Under the pieces are notes generated by a model, which was not told the origin of the DNA, did no database searches, and saw only the letters and a program-made list of their open reading frames with translations. Positions 35,060 through 49,640 of a stretch of 64,000 nucleotides of DNA are shown here, piece by piece. This DNA is from Isoetes taiwanensis (lineage: Eukaryota > Streptophyta > Lycopodiopsida > Isoetales > Isoetaceae): positions 4,284,902 to 4,348,901 of the forward strand of contig JAJEKV010000015.1 of NCBI GenBank assembly GCA_021234155.1, given 5' to 3'. The position numbers and the translations under genes are program-made. Every line of letters starts with the position of its first letter. The stretch's first letter is position 1.

Positions 35060-36560
35060 GCCTGTTAAACTTCAATTCTGTCAAAGGCTAAGTCAAAATA
35101 TCTGCTAACTGCAATTCAGTCTGAATATACTTCAATTCAATAACTTTCTGACTTACTAAATCTCTTATAAAATGCATCTCCAGAGCAATATGCTTGGTCC
35201 TTTCATGTTGTATAGGATTTTTGGCCATTGCTATACAACTAGTGCTGTCTGAAAATAGTTGTAAAGGTTTCTCCTGCTCTATTCCTATCTCTTTCAATAA
35301 CCTTTCACTCCATATCATTTCTTTTGCAACAAGTGTAGCGGCGACATATTACCTTCTGCGGATGAAACTATAGCCTTTTGTTTCCTGCACTTCCAAGAGA
35401 TAGGCCCTCCACCTAACATACATATAATTCCTGAAGTTGATTTCCTCTCATCAGGGTCTCCACCCCAATCAGAATCACAATAAGACAATAACTTCATATC
35501 ATCTGAGTTAAATTGGATGCCAAATTCCATGGTTCCCTTCAAATACCTAAGTACTCTCTTAGCAGCTCTCTTCCAAAATTATGGCAATATCTACTCAAGA
35601 TATTTACTGCAAATGAGATATCGGGTCTAGTACAGTTAGACAAGTATAATAAGCATCCAACTAATTCTTGATATGGAATATTTTCTAATTCTGATATATC
35701 ATCATTCATATTTGAAGAAAGTTTGTTACCTGGAACCATAGGAGTTGTAACCACCTTACAATCTTCCATATTGAACCTTTTGAGCATGCCATATTTTGAC
35801 TTTGAGTTAGGGTAAGAACCTTTTTATTTCGATCTCTGACCACTTCAATGCCTAAAAACCTTTTGAGTTCACCTAGATTAGTCATTTTGGATCGATTCTT
35901 GAGAATGTCCTTGCATTTTTCCAGCACATTAAGACTGCTGTTGACCATGACATTGTCATCCACATATAATGCAATATAGCAGACCTCATTCCCATCTTTG
36001 AACATATAGATATTTCCATCATCCTTCAATTTTATAAAACCTTGCTCTCTCAGGTATGAATCCATGCACATATACCATTGTCTTGGTGATTGCTTCAATC
36101 CATAGACAGCTTTTTTAAGTTTCCATACTTTGGCTTTCCCTTGCTCAAAACCAGGTGGTTGCATCATAAATATCTCCTCTTCTAGGGTAAAAGCATTCAA
36201 AAAGCGGTAAAGACACATTCATATGATGCACTTCAAAATTTTTTGCATTTGCTACAGCCAACAACATCCTAATGCTTGTCATTTTAACTATGGGAGAAAA
36301 GGTCTCCTCATAGTCAATTCCCTTTCTACAGACCAACAACATCCGAGTATATCCAGTCAATTGCTACTAGTATATCCACCGTGCAGGAGGCTTTATGCTT
36401 TAATGAGTGAGGCTGAACACCTTGCTTTAGCTTAAAATCCATTTGCATCCTATTGCATATACGCCCTTTGGTAAGTCTACAAGTTCATATGTTTCTGTCC
36501 TTCTAAAAGCATCTAGCTCATCATTCATGGCGGTTCTCCATTTTTCCCCATCAATAACAT
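35060..36560 (-). pseudogene. Ty1/copia RT-RNase H remnant
   Basis: Minus-strand pieces in copia order: WRTAMNDELDAFRRTETYEL (about 36545-36490, RT start), YEETFSPIVKMTSIRMLLAV (about 36310), KKAVYGLKQSPRQWY (about 36110), YVDDN (35955-35966, catalytic box), LGELKRFLGIEV, NIPYQELVGCLLYL, YCDSDWGGDPDERKSTSGI (RNase H) and SCIAMAKNPIQHERTKHI (about 35240). The motif A Asp is changed (HHMNV where HQMDV is usual) and there are several frameshifts. Gag, protease and integrase are missing, so this is a 5'-truncated or deleted dead element. Confidence 0.92.
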
Positions 36561-36769
36561 CACCGTAGTCGGAGGGAGAAGTTACCGGACGACCAAGGCG
36601 GGAAAAGTGGGGACAAATAGGATGATACTACGAGGATCACAATCCAAACCGTTCATTTGTATCAAATCTGATCCGTTCATTTTCACAAAAAAAAAGAAAA
36701 AAAAAAAAAGACCTATGCTACAAATTATTTTTGACTTGTTAAACCGTTAAGGTCTGCATAAACGATTTG

Positions 36770-37050
36770 CAATGTTTTTGGGTTGCCCCAGGGGGGCAAG
36801 CCCTTGTTGATGTGGGGTTATGGCATATTCCGAGTATATGCTAGTATATGCTAGGAATATGCCAATGACTGCTAAAAACTTGGTATATGTAAAGTGGCGG
36901 TAAATTTGTTCTTAGGCAACTATTTCGGAACCGGCTAACCGGACTCTACAATATGACTTCTGTTCTTCTGTGCGTACGGAGAACCCGAAAAAATATGGAG
37001 CATCTCGGCTAAATGTATGCTTGATTTTTGTAGGTTAGAGGCCGAATCGT
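36770..37050 (-). mobile_element. Hairpin-ended retroposon, copy 4
   Basis: The minus strand shows GGGCTTGCCC-CCCTG-GGGCAACCC and a short A5 tail. It shares with copies 1 and 2 the inner segments catattccgagtatatgct and ggaaccggctaaccgg. The border at the 5' side is unclear. Confidence 0.6.
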
Positions 37051-40000
37051 TCAAGCATTCAATAGCTAGGTATTGCGCTCTGTTTGGATGTGCACTAACA
37101 GTATTTGGACAGAGTATTAGGACATGACCAAGTTGGGGGTCTTCAAGTTAGAAGATGGGATGGAGAATGGATCCCTCTGAAGCCCGCATACAGTGCATTT
37201 CTTTGTAAATGTTGGAGACTTGATTCGGGTATGATCACAACATGTGGAAGATCTCTTAGCACTGAATATTACTGCGTTAGCTAAGAAGATCTCGAATTTA
37301 TGGTTGTGGCTTTAATGCTCCAAAGTCGGGGGCCTATGGGTGTATACCTTAGGCGGCTCAAGCGTAAATATCGGTGGGTGTTGGGGATACTCAGAAGGCT
37401 GGGTGTTTGGTGTAAGTCTTTCTGCCAGAGCAAAAACGCTGCCTGTTTATGCTTAGGATGTTGAGGAGTCTTCTAATTTCTTTTCTTCTTAATACCCAGT
37501 TCAAGGACATCCTTTGTTCTAGTGCAAAATGAGAGTCTTGATATGGGTGTGTGAATTGATGATGGCGGTATGGAGGGGAAGGATGGTGAAAACCGGTATA
37601 TAGTACCTTGATTACTAGTTCGAGGGTTTCAACGGGGTCCTATTTCACCGCAAACTTCGCGGCAGTAAAGAACTTCGGCGTCTCATTTCTTGACACGGTT
37701 TCTTTCTTTTCTTTGGCGTGAAGGTCGCTCTATGGAGATCGATGGCTCTAACAACCAGCTCTTCTTGGTTGTTGGCGTTGCCGGATGGATTCTTGAAGGA
37801 TGGGCCAATGATGAAATATCGGTGAGGAAATCTATAATTATTTTAGGGTTTATGTTTCTTAAACCTTTTGAATGGATCGGTGCGTGCCATGTTGTTTTGT
37901 TTTCTTTTTCTTAACAAAGTGGTTTGGCGATGAAGAGTTATTGGAGCTGGTTGAAATGGGTTGAGAGGCCCTTCTTGTTGTTTATTTTTCTCCTCTAGAT
38001 GTCGGCGGTGGCAAAGTTGGTTGGGCTATGATTATTTTGAACCTCGGTGATGCTACTAAAATTTCGTTTGAAATCAATCATTTTGCAAAATGGCGGTGAT
38101 AATTCTTGTTTGGTTTGAGCGTGAACAAATTTGGAGAGAGCCAGGTATCCATTTATGTCATACTAATACCTTATGTACAAAAGTTTGAGATCATTTTTAA
38201 TTCTTTATGTTTTTACATACACATTATGAAAGTTAGTCTAACATGTTTTTTTTTCTCATGTTGGCGTTAGTTTGGCATGCCTTCACAATCAGGTTGTAAA
38301 GAAACTTAAGCCTTTAGAAAGTAGTATTGAAGGCTTTTTGCGATTCACATTGTAGTAGAGAGCTATTAGTAATGTCTTCTGAGTGCGATCAAATCAGGCT
38401 TATGGGATTTGCATTTTTTTTGGGGGGTTTGCTTGCTCTATTTACTAAAATGTAATCACTAATTTAACTCATCATTTTTGGGGATAAATCATTGCATTCT
38501 CATTTCTATTTGCTTTTTCTTGGGCTCTGCAGCTGTCAAATTCAAGCGATCTGTCACCTGTTCCATATGGAATTGAGCAAGGAAAAGTTATGGGGGCGTT
38601 TTCAGCAAGTCAATCGAAAAGCTTAAAGATCGCGAGTGCGATAAGTGCGTAATATTTAGCTTGCGTGTTGAAGCTAGTCCTCCCATTCTACTACCTATTG
38701 GTTTCCTTATCTTTGCTATCGGTAAGCATTTCTTTGTTTATTTCATGACCAACTTGTTGTGGTGATAAAATGATTTTTCTTATGGCGGGTGTTGTCGTTG
38801 GCCTATGTTGCAATCCTTCTTTGCGCCATCTGAGAAATATGTCTGCCGGCATTGGTATCTTTGCTTGTTATGCATTTCGATATTTTTGTAGAGAAATATA
38901 ATGTTGTTTAAATTTGCATGTTATGAACTTTCAATTTGTTGGAAAATTGTTTTACGAAGAAAAGAGCCATCCCGTTTTCATTCTTGTAATCGAGGCTTCC
39001 ATGATGTTCTTGCTGTTTGTCGTTGGCTGCAATTGGCATCGTCACCTTGCCATGCCAAATGATGTTGCATCCACGTTGGCCTAAAGGTTCAAGCTTCAAA
39101 AGAACTCCTTGTATTTTTCATCTTTCAATGCATCATCGAGGCATATTCTTCTCCTAGCATTTAAAGTGTTTACTTAAAACAATTATGAAGCCCAAAGTAT
39201 GGTTTCATTCTTATATGGTGCTCAAAGAAGAGGGGCCAACTTAGTCAAGTATATGGAGGCAACATGTAGCATGGGTGGGAAATGATATTACCAAGTGTGC
39301 TTTTAATTTGCTTTAAAATCTTCATGTGGTCGGGGAAATACTTTAAAGGCTGACATCTTTTGATCAACCTAATACTTTTATCATGTTAAATTCGGATACC
39401 TTCAGCATGCGCTCGGGCGTTTGGATCTGTTTAAGACAACTAGAAGAGGTCAAGCGCATGGAATCGAGACCATAAGACATGAGCGAAGAAAGGCGAAGAT
39501 CTGGGGAGAGAATTTGCTAATTTGAAATAAATGGAAAGTTGATTGGTAAATATGTGTATATACTGTTCCAATGTACATGCTCTATCAAGATACAAGAGAA
39601 AGATAGGCCGTTATTAGAAGCCAAAAACCCTCCCCCCAAATGAGATGCAAAGACATGCAAGGCAAACGTCTCATGGTCTGCTAAGATTGCAGTTAACCTT
39701 CTTTTATTTACCTGGATACTAATTACACAATCTCTTTTTGAGCATTACAATCCATTGAAGAGATTTTTGGACTTCCATATTTGATTAGCAATAAAGAAAG
39801 ACATGTATTCAATAGTGGTATGGTTGCTTTTAAGGTGATTGCCGTTCGTAGGCGGTTCCAAAAGTTCGGGATTTTCCTTGAAAATTTGCAGGTTCCGGAA
39901 GGTCCTAGAAGTTTTCAGACCTTCTTGGCTTCAAATAAAAGAGGAAGCACACAATGTTGGAGGGCACATTTGTAGTCCAAAGGCGCTGATGAATAGTAAA

Positions 40001-40380
40001 AGATTTGATATTTGGTAAGGAATGGTATTGAAGAATTACTGCCAGTGATCAGCCCAGAGCTAGGGGCGTTAGAAGGTTTTAGATGTCTATTTATATATTC
40101 TAAGAAGGTAAACTCTAATCTTAGACTCGCTTTATCTGGAACAGGAGGAATTCAATTTGTTAGCCTTTTCTAAGCTGCTGGAGATGACAATAATAATTTG
40201 AAATATTCATCTGAATAAGTTGCTTTGTCATGTGAGGGAAAAGAATAGATAAATCGTCCGAAGATAACATGAAACATAAAAAATGACGCCCGTATCCTCC
40301 TTAAAATGCACCATAAAAAAACCCCTAAAAATCCCCCTTTTCTATGAAAGGAAGTGATTTTCAGAAACGGGGTATCTGGC
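37051..40380. other. Mostly non-coding stretch
   Basis: No gene family is recognised. One splice-site-like tgggctctgcag at 38520-38531 precedes an open stretch of about 38 codons (LSNSSDLSPVPYGIEQG...), which could be an exon, but nothing supports a family. Confidence 0.35.
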
Positions 40381-40384
40381 CACA

Positions 40385-40700
40385 ATGCCCCTTTGTGATT
40401 TTTTAGATTAATATCCTCTTATTTGTATTTTTTTTGTACCCCATTGCCATATGGAATGCTCATACCCCATTTCTCACAAATATATTCATACCTCTTTCTA
40501 GTAAGAATCCCCTCTTTATAATTTTGTAGATTAGTATCCTCCTACTTGAAAATTTCTTCATTTGTACCCCATTTCCATTCGTACCCCATTTCTTGCAACC
40601 AATGTTCATACCCTTTTCTGGCAACAATTCCCCTTTGTGATTTCGTAGTTTAATATCCTTTTATTTGAAAATTTTCCTTCATTTATACCCTATTTTTGTA
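40385..40700. repeat. ~115-125 bp minisatellite, about 2.6 copies
   Basis: cccctttgtgatttygtag, then ttaatatcctcttatttg, then gtaccccatttc and ttcatacc are repeated in that order at about 40388, 40507 and 40629. The copies are diverged and AT-rich. Confidence 0.8.
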
Positions 40701-40999
40701 TGCAAATCTATTATCAAAGGTATGTCAGATGGATCTCAAGCTAGATCTTGCACGAAATTCAATTTTAAAGTGCAACTAATAAAACACTAGCCACAATAGG
40801 CCACCCACATACACACTAATAAAAGAGAAACTCACCTTCCCCTCGGCACCTACCATTGTTATACAAAACACTGTTGTCATTTACCATTCTTGTTTGGAAG
40901 TAGGGTACATAATAAAGCACCTTATACAACCACAAATTCCTATTTAAATAAGTTTTTGATTCCAACAAGTAAATGGACTTGATCCCCTTTCCCATATAC

Positions 41000-41245
41000 G
41001 TTTAAATAGAGTGGAGTGTCGAGTCAATCGCAATCCCACTGCTTGCTTTGCCACTCCCCGCTTGGCTTGCTGGAGACCACATAGTAGGTATATTTGCGAA
41101 AGAAAAAATAGGAGCTGGAGAACAGCTATTCTATGATTATCGTTATGAGCTTGACCATGCCCCAGTATGGGCCCGTAAACTAGAAGATGCCCAAAGCATG
41201 ATGATGTCGCCAATAGCTCAAGTCGGGCTCAAAAAAGGCGCATAA
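41000..41245 (+). pseudogene. E(z)-type H3K27 methyltransferase, C-terminal end
   Basis: The frame at 41060-41245 reads AGDHIVGIFAKEKIGAGEQL, then FYDYRYELDHAPVWAR and a tail ending GLKKGA. It matches the last part of the SET domain and post-SET tail of plant Enhancer-of-zeste proteins (CURLY LEAF/SWINGER type: GDHRVGIFAKE-x-I-x-AGEELFYDYRYEPDxAPAWAR). The catalytic-core Tyr of FYDYRY is kept. Just upstream, NRNPTACFA resembles the NHSxNPNC(Y/F)A block but is shifted in frame and altered, with His and Ser missing. The family protein is the catalytic subunit of PRC2 in the nucleus. The earlier exons were not found in this window. It may be the true last exon of a gene with huge introns, or a stray pseudogene piece. 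Confidence 0.8.
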
Positions 41246-41368
41246 CATTATGGATCAAAAAATATTATAAAGATGGCAATTTCCATAGAATTCTCCATAA
41301 CTAGTCTTGTATATATTGTCAGGTCAAATAGTGTGGATTTGATTTAAGCCACTTCACTCTCGGCCCAA

Positions 41369-41435
41369 GGAGGGCAACCCTCCGTGCGCAGCACCTTGTT
41401 TTTTTTTAAGGTCTTTTTTTTTTTTTTTTTTTTTT
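41369..41435. repeat. Shared hairpin block plus poly-T tract
   Basis: ggagggcaaccctccgtgcg, then cagcacctt, matches 24435-24463 and contains the perfect stem GGAGGG-CAA-CCCTCC. It is followed by t-rich runs (41400-41408; 41415-41435). Confidence 0.6.
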
Positions 41436-42094
41436 AAATATTTTGGCTTTGTGGGCTTGGCCTTTTTTAGGAAGTTCCAGTGCGTCTTAGCTTCTATTTG
41501 TGGTTATAAAACTGAGAATGCTTGAAGTCCTCTGCGGATTTGGCTATATTGGTCGGGTGATCTATTCCTTGGGTTTTGTGCGAGGGGTATAGAGGTGGCC
41601 ATCTGTGGAAGTTATATCTGTGGAAGATGGGGAGGTAGCGAGAGGGAGGAGGGAAAGTCCTTGGCCACATGTTGACTTAGAGAGCATAAGAGAGAATCTG
41701 AGAGGTGAGAGACTATGAGAGATGGGTGAGAATGGAAAAACACACTCTCACCTTGAGAGATGATTAAGCCCCTAATAGCCGTTAGAGGCATTTCCATTAA
41801 CCACTAACTTAACAACCCCCTAAAATTATGTCGCCTGAAAATCATCGCAGAAAACTTTCCCTCATCAAAATTCTGGGGTGCCATTTTCCCCTGTTTCTTG
41901 GTCTTCAATGCCGCGCAAATCCTTGAATTCCCACTAATTCTTGATCCGCCTTGTTGATTTCGGTCTAGAGGTATTTCTTAGCTTGTTCAATCCTTATTAA
42001 TACAATTCGAATCAATCTTACGTTGTTCTGATATCAAATTCTATTACAACAAATATTGTTTCTTAGTTGCTTAGGTTGAATTCTGTAAAGTCTA

Positions 42095-43392
42095 ATGTCT
42101 AAGGCAACGAGATCTGCCTTGCCTGCAAGTAGCAAACCCTTTGTACCTCCTCGCATTGAGAAAATGGCTCCAAAGAGGACTCGAAAGATGGCAGGGCAGA
42201 TTTCAATGAATGTGGACTATACTTATTTAATTCAAAAAAAAACTATATCGGGGGATTTTAATAGAAACATATTCCTCCAACGAATATAGTTCTTTCTAAC
42301 TTACGTGTTATTTCTTATATGTTCATATGGAGTATGGTCCCCCCAACGAATATAGTCCTTTCTAACTTATGTGTTATTTCTTATATGATTCATATGGAGT
42401 AAGCAAGTTCTCAGCGAAATTCAAGCACCTACCGGTATTATGAGTGAATCTTCTCAGGTTAGAGAATTCAATGGCTCTTGTTGCTCAAGAAAAAGAAAAT
42501 CCCCAAAAAAATGGCATAAAAAATAGGAAGACTCCAGTCCAATGGATAGATCAGGGTGGTTCTACCTTCCCGAACCTTCTGAATAAGATGAAATTGGTTA
42601 CTAATGGTAGTCTGAATCTTTCTAATACACAATGGAGAGAAAGTCTAGTGAAATTACAGCCAATTGTTGGTGGATTAGTGGAAGTCAGGAAACTCAAGAA
42701 CAAATGGGATAAACTTCAAGCGAAATTCAAGGATGAGAAACATGCTTCTAGTCATACGGGTTCAGAGCCTTCAAGTTGGCAGTGGTATGAAAGAATGGAA
42801 GAAGTCAAGTATGGAGTGACATTACATAACCCCATTCCAGGGGCTGGGGATGATGGGGACTTTGGGAATGAAGCTTTTGAGGCAGCAGATTTGCACACTA
42901 CTTTTTCTGACAATTTCTACGAAACAGTTGGATCCGATGCTTCTTTTGATGATCCCTTTGAGAGTACTGAAGACACTTCCAATGTCAATGTCAACATGGA
43001 AAATTCAGGATAGCCTCAGAATGCATCATATGCCAAACAATCGAACAGCAACAGGTAACAACACAGATTCCTCCAGCCCCAAATTTGCAGTATACAATCA
43101 ATCTGGAGTTTGTGGAAAGCCTACAGGAAGAAAGAAGTTGAGGTTGCAAATTGATGGACATTGCTATTGGAATTTCACAAATGGCAAGCACTTTTGGAGA
43201 ATCAAGAAATTGGATTTTACGAAGGAAGAATCTGCAAAGAAACTGAAATTGGTAAGGGAATTAGAGACCATTCGATCTGCCAATAGTTTGAAGATTGCTG
43301 AACCTTTGGCAGCAATAACTCAGAGCATATGTCAGATGACCAAGGACACACTTCTTGAAATTGCCAAACTGGCAACCAAGAATAAAGAGTAA
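42095..43392 (+). pseudogene. PIF/Harbinger ORF1 (Myb/SANT-like protein)
   Basis: This is the DNA-binding partner of a PIF/Harbinger transposase, which brings the transposase to its element ends. The first exon-like frame (42095-42289) starts MSKATRSALPASSKPF and includes MAPKRTRK, a basic stretch. The main frame (42444-43013) has the Myb/SANT-like order: VQWIDQGGSTFPNLL, NLSNTQWRESLVKL, RKLKNKWDKLQAKFKD, then a Trp-rich SSWQWYERMEEVKYG. After a frameshift near 43000 the C-terminal part continues to 43392 with GRKKLRLQIDGHCYWNF and a helical Lys/Glu-rich end (IAEPLAAITQSICQMTKDTL). A 66-bp tandem duplication lies between the two exons. Confidence 0.75.
42277..42408. repeat. 66-bp tandem duplication inside Harbinger ORF1 region
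   Basis: caacgaatatagtyctttct, then aacttaygtgttatttctta and ttcatatggagta, occurs at 42278 and again at 42344. The copies differ by a few bases, so the duplication is not very recent. Confidence 0.9.
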
Positions 43393-43594
43393 AATTATGA
43401 TTTTCACTTTCTTACATTCTGTTATTTCGAATGAATAATTTGCAACCGTCTCAAATTGATTAACTGTCTTAATATTCAATGATTGATACTGCAATCTAGG
43501 CATATAGATATCGCATTTATCATTAAATGCTTGTCTTGTCAATTTATCCCATTTTAAGCACCCCTCCTAGGCACAAGCCATTCATAAAAAAAAT

Positions 43595-44003
43595 GGCTCA
43601 ATCAAAGCGTCCAAGGAATTAAGCAGCCCTCAGTCTTCCATCTCAAGCCCGGAGTCGATCCAAAGAATACTCCCTAGAGGAGTATTCTAACCCTATAGAT
43701 TCTTTTGCCTCGCACAAGACCTCATGTTCTGAGGAAGATTATTACTCTGAGAGCTCTTCTTGGCCCGAAACTTCAAGTGAAGAAGTTGTTGAAGAGTCTT
43801 CCTCCTCTCGCATGTCAGAGCCTGCAAATCTAGTGGAAGGAGAACACCAGGATTCCTCGCCAACTATTGAAGAGGAAAGTGAAGAAGTTGAAGTTGTTAG
43901 CCACAAAGTGATTCATTGCTCTTTGACCTGGCGTGTTGTGATAAATTTTTTGGATATTGGAGTTACCTTGGAATCACCGCTTGGGCTGAAGCTGCACCTT
44001 TGA
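43595..44003 (+). other. Ser/Glu-rich ORF remnant between the Harbinger genes
   Basis: The frame starts MAQSKRPRN and meets a TAA after nine codons, then reads through LPSQARSRSKEYSLEEYSNP, a Ser-rich stretch and acidic EEESEEVEVV to a stop at 44003. Low-complexity acidic/Ser composition gives no family. It could be part of a transposon protein carried by the Harbinger element or an unrelated insertion. Confidence 0.35.
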
Positions 44004-44959
44004 AGAGAAGGCCCATGTGGAGTGTGTTAACATGTAGCATCATGGAAAATGGGCTCTGCATGAAATCAAGATGGTGACACAAACCTGTGAGCTTTGTGGT
44101 TAAGAAGAAGAGGAGCCCCTCTGCGATAGGATGTCGAGAATCAGCCCCCCCTGCCTTGTTTTTGTTTATTTTGTTATGTTTTTTGTTTCTTTGTAAAAGC
44201 TTTTAAGTGTAAATGGCATCGTGCCTCTTCTTTTGCTATGAAATGCCTGCGGAATGAACCTCAGGAAGTATGTAACCCCTTCGAGAAATGAAAGACCCAC
44301 TCTTATTTTGTCTTCAATTTGTTATTTTAATGTTTTACATCTTCAAATTTGTTCTTTGTTATATATTTTGTGGGTTTTCTCTACTTTGTCTTCACTTTAC
44401 GATTATTGCTATTATTGCGGATCACTAGTCATGGAGCGGCTTAGACTTTGTTTTCAACTTCATATAACTTTCATGAGGCAAAAAAAATATGGCCAATTTC
44501 ATTTTTATGTACTACTGATTCTTGGTTGTAATACAATAGCATATTGCATATAATTTCTCATTCAAGTTTGTTTATGTCATGTTACTTGTGTTAAGTAGCC
44601 CCTCTTGTTTGTTCTCGGAACTGCATTCTTCAAGGGTTTTTAAGCGGTATTTAAGAGTCATTTGAGTATCGGATCAGATCAAATCAATAACAAGAAAATA
44701 GCTTTTCAAGAAGCGTGATAGGAAAACATAATTCACATTCAAAACTTGAGAGCATAAACAAATTATCAAAAGTATGTTGTGATTCATAAGATTCTCTGAC
44801 AACACATGTCCATCAAGTTTTCAAACAAGCATGCCTCATCTGATCTCCTTATTTTTTAGAGTCATGTTCATAGCTTGGTTTCATAGTAATAAAGCATTCG
44901 GGGTTCTTCTTCAATTGACAACATGTTCCATCCCATGTCTTCCATAATCTGAAGTTTCA

Positions 44960-46138
44960 AAGCACACAAGCTACATGTATGATCTTGGAGGCCTTTTCAA
45001 CATGCAGGCGGATGCTTGAGAATTCTGAATTTCTCTTTGATAATCCCAAACCCATTTTCTACATAAACTCTACCCCTGCAAATCCTTTTGTTAAACTTAT
45101 CATAAGGTCCATGATTCTATGGAAAGACTTTCATAAGGAAGAGTGCAAGACATGGCGAGAATCACCAAGTAAAAGTGGAGGAATGTTAACTTTGGATTTG
45201 GTCTTTAGTGGGTTGACCTTTCTTCAATTTTTGCCACTCAAAGTTACTATTGGTTTTTGCGAGGATTTGTTTGGAGGCAATTTTATTGTATATGGAACTC
45301 TTCTTAAAGCTGATTTGAGTCATGGGTGATCTTGTTCTTGTAACGAGATATTTATAAACAACCTGTTATGTGTGACAATACCTTGCAAAAGACACGAGTG
45401 CCTTTTATGTCGACTGTAATAGTCATCACCTTTGTCACTCTTTTTGGGTTTCCTCCATAAGAAAACGTGGAAGCCATCAACAACACCATATACATTTGGC
45501 AATCCTATTGCATCATGAAATTCCTTTATACATTGAGTTAGTCTTGCTCCAGAAGGCATGGCAACAAACCTTTTATAAAGAATTGTCTTCGAGACCAACA
45601 CTAGTATAATTTTTTTAGTATATTTCTACACTGTAGTTTTGCCAACATAAAATCTCTGTCCCACATGCAAAGGCATGTCACCATGTGACAGAAAGTAAAG
45701 AATCATGGCAAAAGCCTTCTTAGGATCAACAGGAGGCCTAACCTTAACCCCTGGCCTGCTCAAATAGGGGACAACTAAACCGACTAGTCTCTCAAAACTG
45801 GCCCTTTTTATTCTGTAAAATTGGTGCCATATATCATCTTCAAAAGAAGGCAGACAATTCCATGCATGGTTATCTATATTATCCCACTGTGTTCTTTGCC
45901 TTGGAGCAATCCAGAATCTTCTAGATGACCTTCTAACCCTACAGGATCCAGCTAACATCAAAGATGAAGCAGCACACGAGAACATATTGTTATTTTCTTG
46001 CAAATCATTGCCATCGAACAGATTCATTGGGTCTTCAAACTCGTTGAGCTCGAGCTGCAAACATAACCCTTGGAAGGCAAATCCGATTGTAATAGCCCGC
46101 AAAAGCATGGCAATCAGATCGAGAATCACTGGATCCAT
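44960..46138 (-). pseudogene. PIF/Harbinger transposase
   Basis: The probable start is the ATG at 46138 (MDPVILDLIAMLLRA). The N-terminal domain carries DNHAWNCLPSFEDDIWHQFY, RIKRASFERLVGLVVPYL and KKAFAMILYFLSHGD, the HARBI1 pattern (F..FRMS...F..L...L). The DDE core follows in another frame: GVVDGFHVFLW (first Asp, about 45476) and HSCLLQGIVTHNRLFIN, where the second catalytic Asp of the usual V-x-D-H/P-x-G-x-F is replaced by Thr-His. After more frameshifts comes VYVENGFGIIKEKFRIL at about 45050-45000, with the third acidic residue (Glu). It is oriented towards ORF1 (convergent genes). Frameshifts and the lost Asp make it inactive. Confidence 0.9.
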
Positions 46139-46462
46139 GATAGAACAGTCGGCAAATGCAACCCTATGCAAGAAACTCAGCAATGAAATATCCCACAAAG
46201 CTTACCTACCAGCAGGAACATGGAAAGAAATCTTTCACATTTTGGAAGCCGACTCAAATTTGAAGGGGAATTATCCCACAAAAATCTGCCCTACCGGAAT
46301 GGATCGACGGACTTGTTCTCCAGTGGGCAACCAAATTTTGAGGCTTAACGAATGCTGTTAGACCTCGAGAGATAGCCTTCTCTCCTCTCCTCCCAGAAAA
46401 TACATATAATTCTGAGAGGAATCATATAGGATGAGAGATGGGTAATTTGGCTAGCATGTGGC

Positions 46463-49070
<2,608 letters not shown>

Positions 49071-49159
49071 ACTTGCTTCTCATTCATCTCGGCAGATTTT
49101 TCTACAATGGTGGATAGTGGGTAGCGCACACATGCGAACTACCCATAAAAAAATAAAGG

Positions 49160-49640
49160 GAAAATCAATTATATCATTTGGACCCCAACAAAATACAATG
49201 CTAAAAGAGCTGGGCTAGTGTACTGCAGAAAGCTTATCAGGGATTAAAAACCCGCCCTTCGGGTTTTAGAGGAAAAACCCTAGTGATAAGCCAGCCCGGC
49301 AAGGGGGCTGGACAAGCGTAAAGGCATAAAAATCGCTCCCAAAACCCACGAATGGAAAAGGCGAAAGCAGGATGCATTTCGCTAAACGTACACGCACATC
49401 ACCAACAAAACAACAAGACAAAACAAACCTCGAGTGGAGGGGCTGATTCTGTAGCGTGCCATAGCGATAAAAATTCAACAATAAAGAAGGGGGGAGGGTG
49501 GGTTCAAAGAGAATAAAAATGCTGGCGAGAGAGAAGAGGAAGCGCCGATGAAGTTTCGAAGCGGCGCGCCTAAAATAGCGAACTCCCAACCGAGCGAGCA
49601 TCGCGCCTTCGCATGCATGCAAAAACATGCATGCTTTCGT
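49160..49640 (-). mobile_element. Short LINE-derived element (5' UTR joined to 3' UTR)
   Basis: The minus strand starts near 49640, carries the 5' block TCTCTCGCCAGCATTTTTAT (49500-49545; the same block with CATCTTTAT occurs at 49024-49064 upstream of copy 2), and ends with the GGGTTTTTAATCCC block at 49237-49275, which LINE-C also has near its 3' end. The stem AAAACCCG/CGGGTTTT is exact here. A 120-codon frame inside (49266-49628) has no family motif. It looks like a deletion derivative that could be moved by a LINE in trans. The borders are approximate. Confidence 0.45.

Noticed and set aside
41760-42070. LTR/primer-binding site (ttgatatcagaac on the minus strand)
   Set aside because: It resembles the TGGTATCAGAGC plant copia PBS, but no LTR or copia coding sequence is next to it.
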